Positions 41,770 to 52,430 of a stretch of 64,000 nucleotides of DNA are shown in pieces. Position 1 is the first letter of the stretch. Each line of letters begins with the position of its first letter. The position numbers and the translations under genes are program-made. The DNA is from Liopterus haemorrhoidalis (lineage: Eukaryota; Arthropoda; Insecta; Coleoptera; Dytiscidae). The stretch lies in assembly GCA_963971575.1 (NCBI GenBank), contig OZ020624.1:29710356-29774355 (forward strand), written 5' to 3'. The notes under the pieces were generated by a model. It did not search any database and was not told the DNA's origin. It saw only the letters and a program-made list of their open reading frames with translations.

Positions 41770-43065
41770 AGGCAATCTCCCAATCCTACCTAATTTCCCG
41801 TCATCTTTAAAACTATCGAAAGTTATACTTATTTATAAAGGGAAAGGTGAAAAAGATGACTTAAATAATTACAGGCCCATATCACTCACCCCAATTTTCT
41901 CCAAAATTTTTGAAAAAATACTCTTCGGGCAGTTGCTGGAGCATTTTGAGGCACATAGATTATTGAGCAAATGTCAGTTTGGTTTTAGAATTGGAAAATC
42001 CACAACGAATGGATTTTATAGACTTCATCACAACTGGCTTCGAAAATGGTGATTATAATATGGCCACATTTTTCGATCTAACAAAGGCATTTGATTGTGT
42101 GCCACATGATCTACTAATCAAAAAGTTATCTTGCTATAACATCAGCAGAGCCAGTCGTAAACTGCTTGAATCTTTTCTGGTAGACCGAAAGCAATACGTG
42201 TGGGCAAACAACTCTCAGTCAAAGGAACAAACCATTTTTTATGGAGTTCCACAAGGCTCAATTTTGGGTCTATTGTTGTTTTTGGTCTACATAAATGACT
42301 TACCAGCTTATATAGAAAATGCCAAAACTATTCCATACGCAGATGATACCACACTACTAAATCAGTATCCATCGTTTCATGAAGTAACAACCAACAACGC
42401 ATTAGTAAGAAACGATGCGAATGATTGGTTTTTAGCGAATAGATTAAGCCTGAATGAGACGAAAACCAAACATTTATTATTTTCCCTACAGGAAGTGCCA
42501 AATGACATTAACCAAGACCCTGTAATATTTTTGAGCGTTACCATTGGCGTTAATCAGCTGGGAAAGTCATATTGGACAGATCGGTCAGAAATAATGCAGA
42601 TCGGTATACTGCACAAGAAACTTAAAATCCAATGTGTCTCGAAATGTTCTATTAACTTCTTATTACACGTTGTTCGAATCCCATATCACCTATGCGTTGC
42701 TGGCTTGGGGACATTCTACCCATACCCAGCGAATTTTTCGATTACAGCGACGAGTTGTTAGAATAATTTGTGATCTAAAGTATAGGCAGAACTGTCGAAA
42801 ATATTTTAACATTTTAGGAATGATGACATTCCCGTCCCTGTACATCTTTCTCGTTTAAATTGTTGAACAATTTAGTTAATGATTCTGTTCTTTTGAGTCA
42901 ATTAAATCGCCACTGTCAATCGAAAGTCGCACGTAGAAATAAAACATTTTTTGTACCCAAAACAAATTTCTTAAAAAATTCACAACTGCATACTCGGTGC
43001 TTGTTATATAATGTACATCAAGGCAATGATATCCACAATACTTCTTCGGTGACGATGCTGCCTTG
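41770..43065 (+). pseudogene. LINE reverse transcriptase, near-complete domain, frameshifted
   Basis: The domain runs KLSKVILIYKGKGEKDDLNN, YRPISLTPIFSKIFEKIL, KCQFGFRIGKST; a frameshift near 42000; FFDLTKAFDCVPHDLLIKKL, YGVPQGSILGLLLFLVYIND, IPYADDTTLLNQYPS (intact catalytic YADD), ANDWFLANRLSLNETKTKH, VIFLSVTIGV; a frameshift near 42560; then YYTLFESHITYALLAWGHST, FRLQRRVVRIICDLKYRQNC and a final C-terminal part to about 43065 in another frame. This is the fullest RT in the window, from motif 1 to the C-terminus, in the YADDTT-type jockey/CR1-like clade. The endonuclease is missing. Confidence 0.9.
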
Positions 43066-43325
43066 GTAGAAGAACTTGCAGGTTTGGTTATGATCGCATC
43101 TTGTAGCTGAATGTTTTGAGTATACAGGTTGATGCGCATATCTTTTGTGTTGCTCACGTTGATCTTCAGCCCTGTTTTAGGAACAAAGCTGTCTAGTTCA
43201 TTTAGTTTGTTTTGCATATCATGGAATGATTGAGCTAGTATGCAGAGATTGTCAGCGTAGTCCAGGTTTTCTAGGCCAGTGATGGGGTCCTATTAGATGC
43301 CTCTTTGTGAGAAGTCTGGATGCAC
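43025..43325 (-). pseudogene. RTE-type RT fragment (minus strand)
   Basis: On the minus strand: ENLDYADNLCILAQSFHDMQ, NKLNELDSFVPKTGLKIN, VSNTKDMRINLYTQ, and after a frame change FYQGSIVTEE. DYADxLCxLxQxxxDMQxKL and GLKINxxKTKxMRxN are RTE-clade palm and thumb blocks; the active site is YADN instead of YADD. Its end meets the C-terminal tail of the plus-strand LINE near 43025-43065. Confidence 0.8.
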
Positions 43326-43329
43326 CATA

Positions 43330-45548
43330 GTAATAAGAATCTGAAGTCCTACTACATTTAATTTTGAAGTATTAACGAGAGAAAGACACATCTAACAATG
43401 TTTATATTTTGTAACTTTACAGTCTTTACACTTCAAGTGTTTCTTTCGATTTCCCTGCTCTACAAGAGGATTATTTGGTATTTTCCAGGAGTATAATTTC
43501 TTGTGTATAGTATAGAATTTTAAATGATATCCTTCAAACTAATGTTTCAAAAATTCTTTTCTTAAGCCGTTGAAAGAATCAAATTTATTTTTATTGCCTT
43601 TAGACTAATGGAGGTTATACGGCGCGAATAGAGCAATTGTAAGGAGCAAAGGCGTTAGATAACAGACGCCATTTGAACTCAGGACATATACTTATCCTTT
43701 CAGACATGTTAAATTCATGAGTGCATGGCTGCAACGAGATACCACTGTTTCCGTAAAATGGAAGATTACTTATGATCGATTCGCAAAAAATAATATGTGC
43801 AGAAAATTCTTGAAACTGTCTGTACAGTTTGATGCTATGTGTATCTTATTAAAGAATCATCATTGTTTTCTTGAAGTTGCATACACGGATTCCGAGTGTT
43901 GACAATTTCCCCACACAGACTTTTCTATGGGGAATTTTAAAGTAAGTGACAAGTTTGACAGCTCTGGTAATGCCATTTAAATTTAATTGTAGTCTCTGTA
44001 ATTGTTGAATTTAAATCAGAAACTAAAGAAAATAGTCCAAATTTATTAAACCGAAATGGAATAATTTTTTGTCAGGACAAACAACTTTTTTCCACACCAA
44101 TTTAATTATATTGCAATTATTAGCACTTTTTTCGGGAAAAATAGTATCCATAAATAACTACAGTGAATTATGGTTTCATAATTCACTGTTTAAGGCCAAT
44201 CACAAACCTACATATCCATAAATCACTCTCGCTGATCCAATCATAATTGGCAATGGCAATGGGAGGGGCCAAAACTGCAGTGGTAGCAGCCAACATGGAT
44301 GACGCTATCACTTCCATTAAAATCAGTTTTGAGTCATTTATTTGTTTATCACCTGCCAATTGCGAGTTTTCTCGTAGTTAGCGTTCTTGCCCAGGACGCC
44401 GAATACGAGATTACTTGTAGTACATTGACTTAATAATATAATATGGCTATATCAAATTGACTTCTGAGACAAGAATCCTGAATCTTGCCTTTGCAGTCAA
44501 CGTGTTAATAGGTGTGAAAAAAGTATAGTATTACATTCGCGATTATGATCATTATTCATTCGGATAATTTGCGCCACTCGCCTGCGGCTCGTGGGCTCGA
44601 ACGGCATCTTTGTGAATAATAGCTGTCATAATTGCTCATATAATAATATACTGGTATCGACTGAGATCAAATAATATTAATAAATTTTACGGACCACTTG
44701 GTTTATATAGTGAGTAGACAGCTTACCTCTCTTCTCCGCAACTCAGTTGTTGTTTTTTTTAAAGGTATTGCTTATGTAGAGAATGGTGTACGGTCTACCT
44801 TTTCTAAAGTTTCCAGTTTGAATCCTGTTTCAGGTAGAATTTTTTTTGCAGTATAATTGATTTTTTTTGTTAACCCATAAATATAAATTTCTGTAATAAA
44901 TCCTTCAAAAATAAAAAAATCCTCTTAATTCGTAGGAACATCCTTTTTTATCCTTATGAGTGGATTTTCTCATGAATAAAAATTTCCAAATTAATTTTAC
45001 ATTTCGCTGGCCACAAAAAAGTCGACCAAATAAGAATACATGAGCTGACAAGGATACTGTTGGGTCTGACAAGCAAGTCAAACAGCAAAAAGCGCTAGGC
45101 ACCGCTTCATTTTCTAAACAACAACCCCCGTGGCACTTGTATTTTTTGTTACAAGAAACAAACTACAATTATGTTTTGAAAATGTCGTTTATATGCGTTT
45201 CCCAGGAGTAGGCCTAATAATTTTCACGATGAAAGTTAAAAGTAAACTCATAAAAGATGTTCTGATTTTTTGTTATAACGTGTTAACTTTATGACGGAAA
45301 AAATTGGGATGGAAAACAACGCATATAGAACACTGCTTTAGGCATTATGAACGCAAAGAGATTTTTTAAAAATTCACTAGCTTAAGGGACACGGAAATAT
45401 TTAATTAAAATTATTTAACATACAATTTTATATCAGTCATTTGCTTAATAGAGTCAACGTTACTAACAAGCACGAAATGCAATATACTATTCACGAAATT
45501 TAGAAGGCCATGATATTTAAGTTATGATTTTGACATTAAAAAAATACA
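43330..45548. other. non-coding interval
   Basis: No gene is supported. The 61-codon frame at 43717-43902 and the 65-codon minus frame at 44905-45102 match nothing known. A perfect 13-bp hairpin is listed separately at 44160-44189. Confidence 0.4.
44160..44189. repeat. perfect 13-bp hairpin with 4-nt loop
   Basis: ACAGTGAATTATG (44160-44172) pairs exactly with CATAATTCACTGT (44177-44189) around the loop GTTT. No gene is near, so no regulatory role is assigned. Confidence 0.8.
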
Positions 45549-45553
45549 CAATA

Positions 45554-46160
45554 CAGTGGAACCCCGCCATTCGTACACAATTCGTTCCAGAAGGTAGTTC
45601 GAATGGCGATTTGTACGAATGACGAATTATTTTTTCACATAAGATATAATGTAAATTGGATTAATCAGTTCTAGATCCATAGATGATTGTTTATTTATAC
45701 CTATAAAAACAATAAATATACAGGACTGTACATGAAATACATAAATAAAAATTTAACTGCACTTTTGTACTTAGGTGAGCTGATGGCGTAAGTAGAATAT
45801 TGAGAGGAGGAAGAGGGATGTTGATGTTACTGTTTCGAATTGGAGTCATTTTCCATAAAAACATCAGTAGTAACATCCCTTCAGGTGTTTTCTCTCTTTC
45901 TAGTGTTCTTTCTTTTTTCAGTCTTTTTGCACTAGAAGAATCTTGGGATTCTTTCTCTAAAAACCTGTCCAATGTTGTCTGCCTTTGACGATTTTTCAGA
46001 ATTTTTCTAAAATGATCAATAACATTGTCGCGTGGCGCCGACCGCACGCTGTCCGAATAGCGGGCAAGCGTACGAATAACGAGTTGAATTTTACTTGAAT
46101 AACTTGGACGAATATCGAGTTGTACGAGTAGAGAGGCGGACAAATGGCGGGGTTCCACTG
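45554..46160 (-). mobile_element. pogo/Tigger-type element, short derivative
   Basis: Both ends read inward CAGTGGAACCCCGCCATT, with TA at 45552-45553 and 46161-46162; length 607 bp. Inner copies of TTCGTACNAATGNCGAAT-like words lie near the left end and TTCGTAC-like words near the right, a subterminal repeat arrangement. The TIR and the residual C-terminal coding region point to the pogo/Tigger branch of Tc1/mariner. Full-length members exceed 2 kb, so most of the gene is deleted. Confidence 0.88.
45691..46025 (-). pseudogene. pogo/Tigger transposase C-terminal tail with PIP-box-like motif
   Basis: Within the minus-strand open frame, VIDHFRKILKNR is followed by QTTLDRFL (45958-45981), KEESQDSSSAKRLKKE-like acidic and lysine-rich sequence and a proline-rich end. 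QTTLDRFL fits the PCNA-interacting peptide pattern QxxLxxF(F/L), which is known in pogo-group transposases and is thought to link transposition to replication. The upstream part of the same open frame is only the translated TIR. DNA-binding and DDE domains are gone. Confidence 0.7.
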
Positions 46161-46163
46161 TAT

Positions 46164-47378
46164 AAGAGAGTTTCATTTCATACACCACTCAAAATTTAAA
46201 AATTATATATATTTTTTCATTCAACATATATTTAATTTCAACAAATATAATAATAATAATATACATTAATACCTACTTAAACAGAAGGATATTCGATGGT
46301 AATTGGTCCCTTTTTAGCCTTTTACCATCTTCCTGAGTGTTCAAATTTTTGAACAGAATTTTTAAATATTGTACTTTAAAATTATGGATTTCTTTCCGGT
46401 CTCCCTAATATATTTAAAAAATTATAGAACATTGTTGTCTGATATCTATTAAGTAATTGAGAGCTAACATTTTTGTAATAATTTTTTCTACAATCAAAAT
46501 TATCCTATTAGATGTAGACTATTCCGAATATTTAAGTGGAACCAAATTGATTTTTATTTTTCTTTAGTTGTCACGAGCAAATTTTTTAATGTTTGAAGTG
46601 GCTTTTGGTAAACAAATTGATCAAAAGATTCAATTAAATGTTAACAGTTATTAGAATTCAAAATAAATTTCGTACACCAATGAAACTATAAACAAAGCCG
46701 ACTATAAATAAATTTTCGATGCAAAATTTGATGTATTGATTGTTACTTCATTTTAATTTTTTAGTTTTGTATAAGAAATTTGTAATCTCTGAGGGTTACG
46801 CGAATCGTTAAGTTCTATTTTATTTGTATTCTATTCAGTTTTTGATAAATCTTTTTTTTCCATTTTAAAATTATCGAAACAATTTTCCAGTAAAACACGT
46901 CAAAAGCATATGACATTTTTTGTCAATTTCTCACCATAATTCCCCAATCTATCAATAGGTAGGGGACTTGGCTAACTCCCGACTTAGATTCATGAGTGCA
47001 GCTCTGTGCATGCCCATTTCTCTAGCACCAGCCGTCAGTGACTAATGACGATAAAAACCGATGAACGATAGTTTAAAACCGCGCCCTGTTCATCCAACCT
47101 ATTCACCACGTTAGTTAATACCGAGTTGTTGAGTTTCTCGTTAAAATGAAAAAGACACAAGTTTTCGGATCATTGCCAATTCAATGTTATACTTTCATAT
47201 TTTTGGCTAGTTTAATCAAAAGAGAGTACATTAACCTCACAATATGAATGGCTTATTTGTTGTTGGAAAATAAACTCTTTCGTTTGTAAAAATAATAAAG
47301 AGTAAGAATTATTGCTTCAAGGGGCTCTAAGCAAACCGCTAACTGATGTGGAATTTTTAGCTCACCAAACAGAGCTAT
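46164..47378. other. non-coding interval
   Basis: No gene or repeat end recognised. Confidence 0.4.
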
Positions 47379-47498
47379 AATACAAGGTGTCTCAAAAGAA
47401 ATTTTATATTTATTTAGCTTACTGCGTGAACGGAACGGTATCCGAGGGGCGCGGGGGTTATGTCAATCGGTAGCCTGGCTCTTGGGAATTCAGTCGCT

Positions 47499-47640
47499 AT
47501 GGAGCGTTTCTCGGGAGCAGACCGCGCGTTATGCGTGCGAGAGTTTTACAAAAACGGTGATTCGGCGACTGTAGCGCTTAGAAAATTCTGCAGTATTCGA
47601 GGTTTTCGCCACTTAAATGATGCGCCAAGCATTCTTTGTT
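47499..47640 (+). pseudogene. rosa-type transposase, N-terminal piece
   Basis: MERFSGADRALCVREFYKNG followed by DSATVALRKFCSIRGFR and HLNDAPS is the N-terminal HTH start of the DD41D-type transposase whose C-terminus lies at 51267-51778. Similarity stops at about 47636, where foreign sequence starts with a 10-bp perfect foldback (TTTCACTAAA, 47646-47668). Confidence 0.82.
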
Positions 47641-47689
47641 AAAAGTATTTCACTAAAATATTTAGTGAAATAATTTTAGATTGGCCAAC

Positions 47690-48090
47690 AGATCGACTCC
47701 TATTTTATTGCATGGTAAAGATAGACCACACACTGCACAAATGACTGTGGAAAAACTACAGGAATTGGAGTTGGAACTTCTTCATCATGCTCCATACTCA
47801 ACAGACCTAGTCCCACTGACTACCACTTCTTCCGCAATTTGGACAACTTTTTAATAGGAAAACAGTTTAATTCCAACAATGCTGTAAAACTGGTTTTCCA
47901 GGAATTCATTGAGTCTCGTCCGCCAAGGTTTTATACCACCCTGCTGTTATACTTGAACATTGCCTGCTTAAATGGCAATAGTGTATAGACAATATGGGTG
48001 CATACTTTGATTGAATAAAATAATTCCTTATATTTGTAAGTTATCAACCAACTTTGCCTTTTTTCTACAAATTTCATCCTTGACGACCTA
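47690..48090 (+). pseudogene. mariner fragment with right TIR (sister of 60154-60985)
   Basis: VNRSTPILLHGKDRPHTAQM leads to TVEKLQELELELLHHAPYST, then after a one-base shift DYHFFRNLDNFLIGKQF, AVKLVFQEFIESRPPRFY and a short tail. HDNA has become HGKD, so D2 is lost; the last aspartate in TDYHFF remains. The right end, inverse of TTAGGTCGTCAAGGATGAAA, lies at 48071-48090 and is followed by TA. The same family occurs inverted at 60154-60985. The left part is missing. It lies inside the rosa-type element. Confidence 0.85.
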
Positions 48091-48091
48091 A

Positions 48092-49010
48092 TAAATAAGC
48101 TCAATGACTGTCTTGGCGAACTTTTTATTTGGCTATTTTTGATTAGATTGTTAAGAAAATGACACATATTTGTTTCTTTGTGGTCCTTCGAGCCGGATAT
48201 ATGACTTGAACATAAACTTATCAGGAAATCGTCATAAAATCACCAAGTCTAGAGATGTACAGTCCCAAATGTATTATTAGATGCATTTTTGCAATTTATT
48301 GTACTAGTTTTATATTAGTTTGGTAGCAAAATAATTTCGGTTTGTATTTTCCGAATTCTTTTTTTTTTTGTCAAACAACCTTTATATAAATTAGATTATA
48401 AAGAAAGACTAGCATTCTCTGCTAGTATTTCATCAATTTCTCTTATTGGAGACCTTTTAATTATTTACTTTACCAACTGATAAATGAGTACTAATATTTT
48501 TTCTTCTGTTTCAGAGGTGAGTGTCCGAATCGACTTTACTTTTAGTAAGAATTTCTTGTTATTTTCTTTCATTAATAAATTATGTCTTAGGCATTTTCCT
48601 TGTACTTTTCCAAAGTTTTCTCGAATTGTCCATCTTCATTAATACAAGGTCTGGTCTCAATTAATGGCTTTCCTTTCTTAAAATATAATTTCCGGGAAAT
48701 TACTTGGGAAAACGAAATTTTTAAATAAATCGTTTAATTTAAGTTAAAACTTGGAGAAACAAAAATTAAGGGAGGGAAAGAGTAAAATTTTGATACAAGT
48801 TTAATTTAGCTGTTTCTAAAAATATAACGGAATACAAAGATCTTAAACATGAGCCGTAGCAGGAACTTTATTATTTTATGTTTTCCGATAATTCTTTTAA
48901 GATAGTAATCTTTTAAATATAATTATGCAGCCACAATTGCAGTTCCTCGTTTTCATTTGCGTCCTTTATACTTGAGCTGTATAAAGGCTCACTATACACT
49001 ATAAATGCTT
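48092..49010. other. unassigned sequence inside the split rosa element
   Basis: No gene. GTGGTCCTTCGAGCCGGATA at about 48180-48199 resembles the leader region of some BEL/Pao retrotransposons, but nothing else of such an element follows. Confidence 0.35.
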
Positions 49011-49014
49011 AAAA

Positions 49015-50145
49015 ATTTCCTTTACTCGAAATCGAAATAAAATTGAATATAATTACAATTTGAAAGAAGTTTTAATTGGTAATGTCTCATGAGTTAAAGA
49101 CTTTGGAATTACTTTAGATTCCAAATTAATATATGATATTCACATCAATAACATAATCACTAAATCATATAAAATGTTAGGATTTATAATTAGAACCGGA
49201 AGAGATTTCAAGAATCCTAAAACATTAGTAACATGATACTTCACAATTGTTAGAAGTCAGTTGAAATTTGCGACTATATGTTGGTCCGTACAATACTCTA
49301 TATACATAAAACGCATTGAAAATTTTCAAAATATGGTACATTTCAAAATTATTTACAATATTGGCATCTGACACTACCGATAGAGGCGCTACAGCATTCA
49401 CATCATGGCTGACTTTGGTAGGATATTTTTGACAGGTTCAATGGTATCTTCATGTGATATTTATTGAAACACACGGGAACACACTCTAAAATGGTCTTTA
49501 ACTGTCTTTCCACTTCTAAGAACATATTCCCATGCTTGTCACAAACTCGACTATCCTACAACCGTCAGTTTCTCAAAATCTCACTAGAGGCGCTTCAGTT
49601 ATTGTCAGTTGACAATACATTTTTCCCGATTTTAACTTGAAATTTGTTTCCTTGGAAAGTAGAAGAATATGATTGGACTTTAATCTGTTATACAAAATAT
49701 TTAATAACATAATAGACAGTCCAGAATTATTAAAAAAAATTTCGTTCCGAATTCCAACATACAAAACTCAAAATTTAACTATAAATTTTAATCGAACCAA
49801 TTCAGCATCTAATTCCCCGTATCAAACGTATTTCTTCTGCATTAAATAATTTGTCTGGTCAGAATAACTTTCCTGATATATTTTCAACCAATCTTCAGTC
49901 ATTTAAAAGATCTATAAATTTTCTCCTTGCATAGTATGTTTTATGTGTAAACATTTATATTTTGTTATATGTGTACTTATGTAACTATTATTTCTTAATA
50001 TATGTATTTGTTTGTGTAAGTTTCATATTACTGTATGTAAACTAATATCTTAAAAACTATTAGTGCCTCACTGTAATTGAGCTAGATGCCTGTTGTGTGG
50101 CCAAAATTTAAAAAAATATAAAAAGAAAAGAAAAAATGTTCTACT
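49015..50145 (+). pseudogene. LINE C-terminal RT part and 3' UTR with A-rich tail, split by a MITE
   Basis: FTRNRNKIEYNYNLKEVLIG, KDFGITLDSKLIYDIHINNI, KSYKMLGFIIRTGRDFKNPK, VRSQLKFATICWS and YIKRIENFQNMVHFK identify the thumb and post-RT region. Coding similarity resumes beyond the MITE with LLYKIFNNIIDSPELLKKIS. The 3' UTR contains AGTGCCTCACTGTAATTGAG and ends in an A-rich tail (about 50108-50145). Stops and frameshifts show decay. It was inserted into the rosa-type element before or independently of the MITE at 49361. Confidence 0.82.
49361..49615. mobile_element. 255-bp MITE (TA target) nested in the LINE
   Basis: The ends read inward TTGGCATCTGACACTACCGA and, on the other strand, TTGTCAACTGACAATAACTG, about 25 bp of imperfect inverted repeat. 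TA flanks both sides (49359-49360, 49616-49617). Removing it rejoins the LINE sequence. GATAGAGGCGCTACAG-type words at both ends are similar to common insect Tc1/mariner-type MITEs. It has no coding capacity. Confidence 0.8.
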
Positions 50146-50149
50146 CATC

Positions 50150-51262
50150 CAGTAGGTAGATGATCTGATTTGGTTCTTAGTACTGTTTCTAGGCCGCCAT
50201 TTGAGTAATTTTCTAGTCCATCTACCGTCATTGGCTCTAGAAACATGGCTTGTCCATAGCTTCTTCAGATATACTCTTCAAATACGTCTAAAATAAAATA
50301 AAAAGAAAGACAATTTTAAACTTGCGTCGCATAATTTTTTCAGTACTTTTATCGTTCTATTTATTATATTTTATATTTAAATTTCTAATAGTAATTCACT
50401 TTACTATCTTCAAAGATTTTATACTAAAATTGATATTGAAAAATGAAAAACTTCAAGTTGAACACAAGTGGTTAAAGTTCGTAGCAGCTGGATAGGAACA
50501 GTAGAACATATAAATCTATTGAACACTGAAATACAACCCCTTATCCTCTCACGCTGTGCAATATGGCGAAACTTGTATCGAGGATTTAGATCCTAGTTTA
50601 TTCCTTATTAATAACACAGTAGCTTAGATGCAACGACGAGAAAATAGAACAGCTATATAGTTGTGAATTAAGATGCTTCTGGAGTTATAAACATTGATGT
50701 CGTCGCCGGAATTTAATCCATACTACACTACTATAAAACTTAAACTAAAATTCGGCACAAGGATGTTATTCTAGTAACAACTCGCTTGTTATGCTTCTGA
50801 ATAGTTTGACCTGTACACAGAGTTCAAAGTTAATTCAGTATCTTTGATAACTATATTTGTAGCAAAGCTACAAACACTCTTAAGTCGACAAAGTAGTAGT
50901 ACTTTTTAAACAGATCATGTGGTGCAAACACCGAAAGAGTTGAGCTACATCTTTCGACACAATTCTGACCTTCGTGTCTTGTATTACCACTTCAATTATA
51001 CCATGAGTTCTTAAGATATTACATATGGGTTTGCTGTGGAAAATAAAAGTAATGTCAACAGCAAGCTTTAGAATTAATTAATTGTCATCACTATTGCTCT
51101 TATCATAAGTTTATATTGAAAATTCAATGAAGTTACAATTATAAAGGTTTTTACAATAGAACACATAAAATTTATGATTGAATCATATTTTCGAAATGGT
51201 GTTCGATAGAACGGCGAATGGATTTACAGTGTCATGTTTAGAGGAATTTCGGCTACAATTTC
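50150..51262. other. unassigned sequence inside the split rosa element
   Basis: No gene or repeat signature found between the LINE tail and the resumption of the rosa-type transposase. Confidence 0.4.
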
Positions 51263-51266
51263 CAGA

Positions 51267-51778
51267 TAGTGACCGTATGGGCTGCGATGTCGGCGCGAGG
51301 AATTATCGGCCCTTACTCTTTTGAAGACGAAAGGGGGCGTGCAGTTACAGTGAATTCAGAGCGTTATGTGGAGATGTTAGACAACTTCTTGGTACTTGAA
51401 CTGCAAAACTTTCCTGGCTATAACCAAAGAACATGATTCCAACAGGACGGAGCAACTTCACACACGTCCAATATGTCTCTGCCACGTGTTCGTGAAATTT
51501 TCTCAGGCAAATTGATCTCCCGGAGAGGTGACATAAATTGGCCTCCACGCAGTCCAGATTTAACCCCTATGGACTTTTTCCTATGGGGTTATCTTAAATC
51601 TAAAGTTTACGCCAATAAACCGACTTCACTGGCGCATTTGAAAGAAAATATCCGTCACGAAATAACAGCCATCCCTGAGTCCACCTGCCGAGACGTTATA
51701 AGAAATTTTACTGTTCGATTAAATGAGTGCCGAGAACGCGAGGGTCTACATTTAGACGATATTATTTTTAAGAAATAA
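51267..51778 (+). pseudogene. rosa-type transposase, catalytic C-terminal half
   Basis: TVWAAMSARGIIGPYSFEDE, RYVEMLDNFLVLELQNFPGY, a TGA stop, then FQQDGATSHTSNMS, GDINWPPRSPDLTPMDFF, LWGYLKSKVYANKPTSLAHL and the end LNECREREGLHLDDIIFKK. The aspartate of QQDGA and that of TPMDFF are separated by 41 residues, the DD41D spacing known from rosa elements. D1 lies in the missing middle. One in-frame stop (51433-51435) is the only break in this half. Confidence 0.9.
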
Positions 51779-51887
51779 ATCCCCAAAAAGGTTATTTTAA
51801 TAATTAATAAACATTTTTTCTATATACGGCTTACTTTTTTTTTAATCGATTCACTAAATATAAAATTTCTTTTGAGACACCTTGTAT

Positions 51888-52428
51888 TTGTTATTAAATA
51901 ATTTTGCTCTATAACAAACCAAACATTTTCTGCTTTGTTACTTTGTAATCAAATATATTTTATTGTCAATTTTCTACTCACATAAAAAATTAGATCTCCC
52001 CTTTCTATTCGTTGTATATTAAGTAAAAAATTTTCATGAATTTTCTTCCGAATTTACAGAATTTCCTTTTCAAGTTTGTGGATGATATTTTTATTGCTAT
52101 CGCCATTTCTTTCTCGTCGGCTGAAAGCACGAACGCGTCTTGCATCTTTCGCGTAGTTTTTATGTGTTTTTATATCTCTGTTGGTGGTTAGCCACTTTCG
52201 TAGACTCCATGAAAATGTCAAAGAAAAAAGTTAATGATACAGAAAAAAAATATTATTCTTATTTGGGTAATAACAGTAAGAAATTTTAAATTTTTTAACT
52301 TTAGAAAATTTTAATTAAATCACAAAGAATTGTATTAAAGAGATTTTTATACGCAATGAAAATTTATTAGGGCCAAAAAATTATGAAAATAGAAGTTAAG
52401 CTAAGTTCACACCACTAAAATTAATAGA
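51888..52428. other. non-coding interval
   Basis: No gene or repeat end recognised. Confidence 0.4.
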
Positions 52429-52430
52429 TT

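Larger units (their letters stand above)
47383..51884 (+). mobile_element. rosa-type (DD41D) mariner-superfamily element split by nested insertions
   Basis: Left and right ends both read inward CAAGGTGTCTCAAAAGAAAT and continue TTTATATTTA, a TIR of about 30 bp, with TA at 47381-47382 and 51885-51886. The transposase start lies at 47499 and its C-terminal half at about 51267-51778. Between them are a mariner fragment (47690-48090), a LINE 3' half (49015-50145) that itself carries a MITE (49361-49615), and unassigned sequence. The span of 4.5 kb against about 1.3 kb for this type therefore reflects later insertions. Confidence 0.88.

Noticed and set aside
43717..43902. 61-codon plus frame
   Set aside because: No homology that I recognise, no neighbours to support it, and length within chance expectation.
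44780..44835. tRNA-like B box (AGTTTGAATCCTGT)
   Set aside because: No A box or stem pairing could be found.
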